Assembly: GCA_002427845.1 (NCBI GenBank)
Contig: DIYZ01000282.1
Span: 20,449 to 27,517, forward strand
DNA: 7,069 nucleotides
Reading direction: 5' to 3'
Source: Chloracidobacterium sp. UBA6041
GTDB taxonomy: Bacteria > Acidobacteriota > Blastocatellia > Pyrinomonadales > Pyrinomonadaceae
Below are positions 5,407-7,069 of this stretch, one piece after another. The first letter of the stretch is position 1. Every line of letters begins with the position of its first letter. The position numbers were made by a program, and so were the translations under genes. The notes beneath the pieces are model-generated. The model ran no database searches. It was not told the DNA's origin and saw only the letters and a list, made by a program, of their open reading frames with translations.

Positions 5407-6879
5407 ATGTGGAAATTCAAGAATCCGATCAAGCATACAATCCCCGCGACGCGCTGGCCCACAGCCGCAGAAGCCGCGCAGTCTCTTCTTTACCAGCCAA
5501 TCGAAATCGGGGCAATAGAGGTGAAGAGCCGCACGTGGGTGCCGGCGATGGTGCCGTGGCGCGCCACGGAAGAGGGTTTTGTCACGCAGGAAAATCTCGA
5601 TTGGTACCGGCGTTTTGCAAAAGGGCGACCGGGAGTTTTGGTCGTCGAGGCGACGGGTGTGCGCGACATTCCGAGCGGCCCGTTACTGCGCATCGGTCAC
5701 GATCGTTTCATACCCGGACTGCGGAAGTTGGTTGAAGCCGTAAAGGATGCGAGCGAAGGTCAAACGAAACTGTTCATCCAGATAATCGACTTTCTTTCCG
5801 TCAAGCGTCGTCCGGAAAGGGAAAAGTTTTTCGCGCGCTTTCTGGAATTGGACGACCGTCACAAGCGGCGGTTGGCCTTGGCCTTGAATGATAACCAGTG
5901 GCTGACGGCGGACGACAGTATCGTGAGAAACGAACTTGCCAACGCAGCCGACGAGTTGCTCGATCGCGTACTCGACGCGCGCGAGTTGGAATCACTTCGC
6001 TTCGGTTACCGCGAGCACGTGACTGACCTGCAACTTCCACACATACGCGAACTGCCACAGGTGCTGCCAAACATTTTTACCGACGCCGCACGCCGCGCGC
6101 GTGAGGCCGGCTTTGATGGGGTGGAACTGCATTACGCACATGCCTACACGATGGCCGGTTTTCTTAGCGCGCTAAACGATCGCGACGACGGTTACGGCGG
6201 TTCTCGTGAGCAGCGGATTCGGTTGCCGCTCGAAGTTTATCGCGCTGTGCGCAAGACGGTAGGAGATGATTACGTCGTTGGCGTTCGCTTCTTGGGCGAT
6301 GAAGTAATCGCGGGCGGCAATCGTGTTGACGATGCCAGCTATTTCGGAGTTGAGTTTGCTCGCGCCGGCTTCGACTTCCTTTCGATTTCGAAAGGCGGAA
6401 AGTTTGAAGACGCACAGCAACCAAAAGTGGGACAGGCAGTCTATCCCTACACCGGCCAAAGCGGCTACGAGTGTATGCCTACCGTTCTTTCGGACGCGAC
6501 GGGACCATTCGGCCGCAGCGTGCCGCTGGTTGCGGCGATCAAGCGCGCAGTAAACCAGGCGGGGTTTAGCACGCCCATCGTAGCTACCGGAGGTATTGGT
6601 ACTTTCGAACAGGCCGAGTCAATTCTGCAAAAGGGCCAGGCAGACATCATTGGCCTTGCGCGTCAGGCGCTGGCCGATCCCGATTGGTTTGTGAAGGTGA
6701 AACTCGGGCGCGGCGATGAAGTAAGGCGTTGCACCTACACAAATTACTGCGAAGCCCTGGATCAGGCGCATCGAGCAGTAACATGCAAGTTGTGGGATCG
6801 AGTGGATCTGAACGAACGGGGAATTGCGACGGTTGATGAGGGGAGGCGGCGATTGCTTGCCCCTGAGTGGAACAAATAG
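5407..6879 (+). CDS. NADH:flavin oxidoreductase, old yellow enzyme family (possible CoA-ester reductase)
   Basis: This 490-residue protein is an FMN TIM-barrel reductase related to old yellow enzyme and 2,4-dienoyl-CoA reductase. Visible landmarks are the N-terminal strand QPIEIGAIEVKSRTWVPAM (about 31-49), GFDGVELHYAHAY with the paired histidines H242 and H245 and Tyr Y247, DGYGGSREQR just after, and the phosphate-binding end VATGGIG (392-398) followed by GLARQALADP from G416. After the barrel comes C442-x5-C448-x11-C460. This resembles the four-cysteine 4Fe-4S motif of dienoyl-CoA reductases with one cysteine lost. The NAD(P)H/FAD domain of the larger reductases is absent, and about 60 charged helical residues are inserted near 130-200. 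It is divergent from kynU and converges on a probable anthraniloyl-CoA monooxygenase gene, so it may reduce a CoA-bound ring. Substrate is inferred only. The ATG has a weak ribosome site. Confidence 0.85.
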   Translation: MWKFKNPIKHTIPATRWPTAAEAAQSLLYQPIEIGAIEVKSRTWVPAMVPWRATEEGFVTQENLDWYRRFAKGRPGVLVVEATGVRDIPSGPLLRIGHDRFIPGLRKLVEAVKDASEGQTKLFIQIIDFLSVKRRPEREKFFARFLELDDRHKRRLALALNDNQWLTADDSIVRNELANAADELLDRVLDARELESLRFGYREHVTDLQLPHIRELPQVLPNIFTDAARRAREAGFDGVELHYAHAYTMAGFLSALNDRDDGYGGSREQRIRLPLEVYRAVRKTVGDDYVVGVRFLGDEVIAGGNRVDDASYFGVEFARAGFDFLSISKGGKFEDAQQPKVGQAVYPYTGQSGYECMPTVLSDATGPFGRSVPLVAAIKRAVNQAGFSTPIVATGGIGTFEQAESILQKGQADIIGLARQALADPDWFVKVKLGRGDEVRRCTYTNYCEALDQAHRAVTCKLWDRVDLNERGIATVDEGRRRLLAPEWNK

Positions 6880-6881
6880 GC

Positions 6882-6973
6882 GCAGACGGCAGACGGCAGG
6901 GAAGAATAGAGTCAGGGTTATTGGGTCAGATTAGGTTAGCCGTTAATCCTGCCGCCTGCTCCTGCCGTCTGCT
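6882..6973. repeat. GCAGACG heptamer repeats with a 12-bp inverted repeat between convergent genes
   Basis: GCAGACG is repeated at 6882-6888 and 6889-6895 and followed by GCAGG. The 12 bases GCAGACGGCAGG at 6889-6900 recur as a perfect reverse complement at 6961-6972, with a 60-base spacer. Next to the right arm CCTGCCGCCTGCT (6948-6960) and CCTGCCGTCTGCT (6961-6973) are tandem 13-mers differing at one base. The element lies between the stop of the flavin oxidoreductase and the end of the opposing gene, and runs into that gene's last codons. There is no T-run after either arm, so an intrinsic terminator is doubtful. Confidence 0.6.
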
Positions 6974-7069
6974 CCTCATAGGCTGCGATGAAACCTGGGT
7001 CCCTCTTTTTCAAATCCTCATAATCCACGCGGCCACTGCGGGTCATTAGGACGAAGGCCAACTCAAGCG
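6936..7069 (-). CDS. C-terminal end of a probable flavin monooxygenase (2-aminobenzoyl-CoA monooxygenase-like), partial
   Basis: Only the last 43 codons and the stop are in the window; the gene continues beyond the right edge. The translation contains LAFVLMTRSGRVDYEDLKKR followed by DPGFIAAYE. From memory this matches the end of the FAD-dependent monooxygenase domain of 2-aminobenzoyl-CoA monooxygenase/reductase and salicylyl-CoA 5-hydroxylase-type proteins, which show a (F/L)xxLMTRSxRxxYDNLRxRDPxF pattern. In the fused enzymes that pattern leads into an old-yellow-enzyme domain; here a stop follows after only 14 more residues (EEQTAGAGGRING). So this gene would be a stand-alone monooxygenase, with the reductase perhaps being the opposing gene. 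The glycine-rich tail is encoded by the intergenic GCAGACG repeat. The identification rests on about 30 residues plus the pathway context. Confidence 0.55.
   Translation of the reverse strand, partial: LELAFVLMTRSGRVDYEDLKKRDPGFIAAYEEQTAGAGGRING

Noticed and set aside
5801..6650. Minus-strand open frames opposite the flavin oxidoreductase
   Set aside because: All lie within a clear old-yellow-enzyme-family coding sequence; arginine-rich shadow composition.
6889..6972. Bidirectional Rho-independent terminator between the convergent genes
   Set aside because: The 12-base arms are perfect but 60 bases apart and have no T-run on either side; a repeat explanation fits better.

Overview
The window reads as chromosomal DNA of moderate GC from an aerobic, probably soil-type bacterium. 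Its core is a catabolic gene set for tryptophan and anthranilate. An acidobacterial origin (Blastocatellia-like) is my best guess. It rests on gene style, short heptamer-type repeats between genes, and a membrane-protein fragment that resembles acidobacterial hypotheticals from memory; it is not proven by the sequence.

Layout. A small secreted hypothetical protein (205-612, +) converges with the minus-strand block and ends one base from it. The minus-strand block runs right to left: kynureninase (5193-4006), tryptophan 2,3-dioxygenase (3910-3053), a single-domain PilZ protein (3006-2689), a start-less membrane-protein remnant (2646-2308) and a benzoate-CoA-ligase-family enzyme (2275-614). Gaps are 32-95 bases, so this looks like one operon. 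A 213-base divergent spacer with a palindromic CTTTGCG-type repeat separates kynU from a plus-strand NADH:flavin oxidoreductase of the old yellow enzyme family (5407-6879). At the right edge, converging on it, is the last 43 codons of a minus-strand gene. Its C-terminus resembles the end of the flavin monooxygenase part of 2-aminobenzoyl-CoA monooxygenase/reductase.

Working model (inference). The dioxygenase opens tryptophan to N-formylkynurenine. A formamidase, not in this window, gives kynurenine. Kynureninase releases alanine and anthranilate. The ligase makes anthraniloyl-CoA. A stand-alone monooxygenase (right edge), perhaps with the separate old-yellow-enzyme-type reductase, would dearomatise the CoA ester. 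In the Azoarcus evansii pathway these last two activities are fused in one protein, so a split, convergent version is the most interesting reading here. The PilZ gene in the middle suggests a possible cyclic-di-GMP link, or simple hitchhiking.

I see no tRNA, rRNA, CRISPR array, transposase or attachment site. No gene-free stretch exceeds 300 bases. The longest are 1-204, with only a candidate promoter, and 5194-5406, with the repeat and a candidate kynU promoter.
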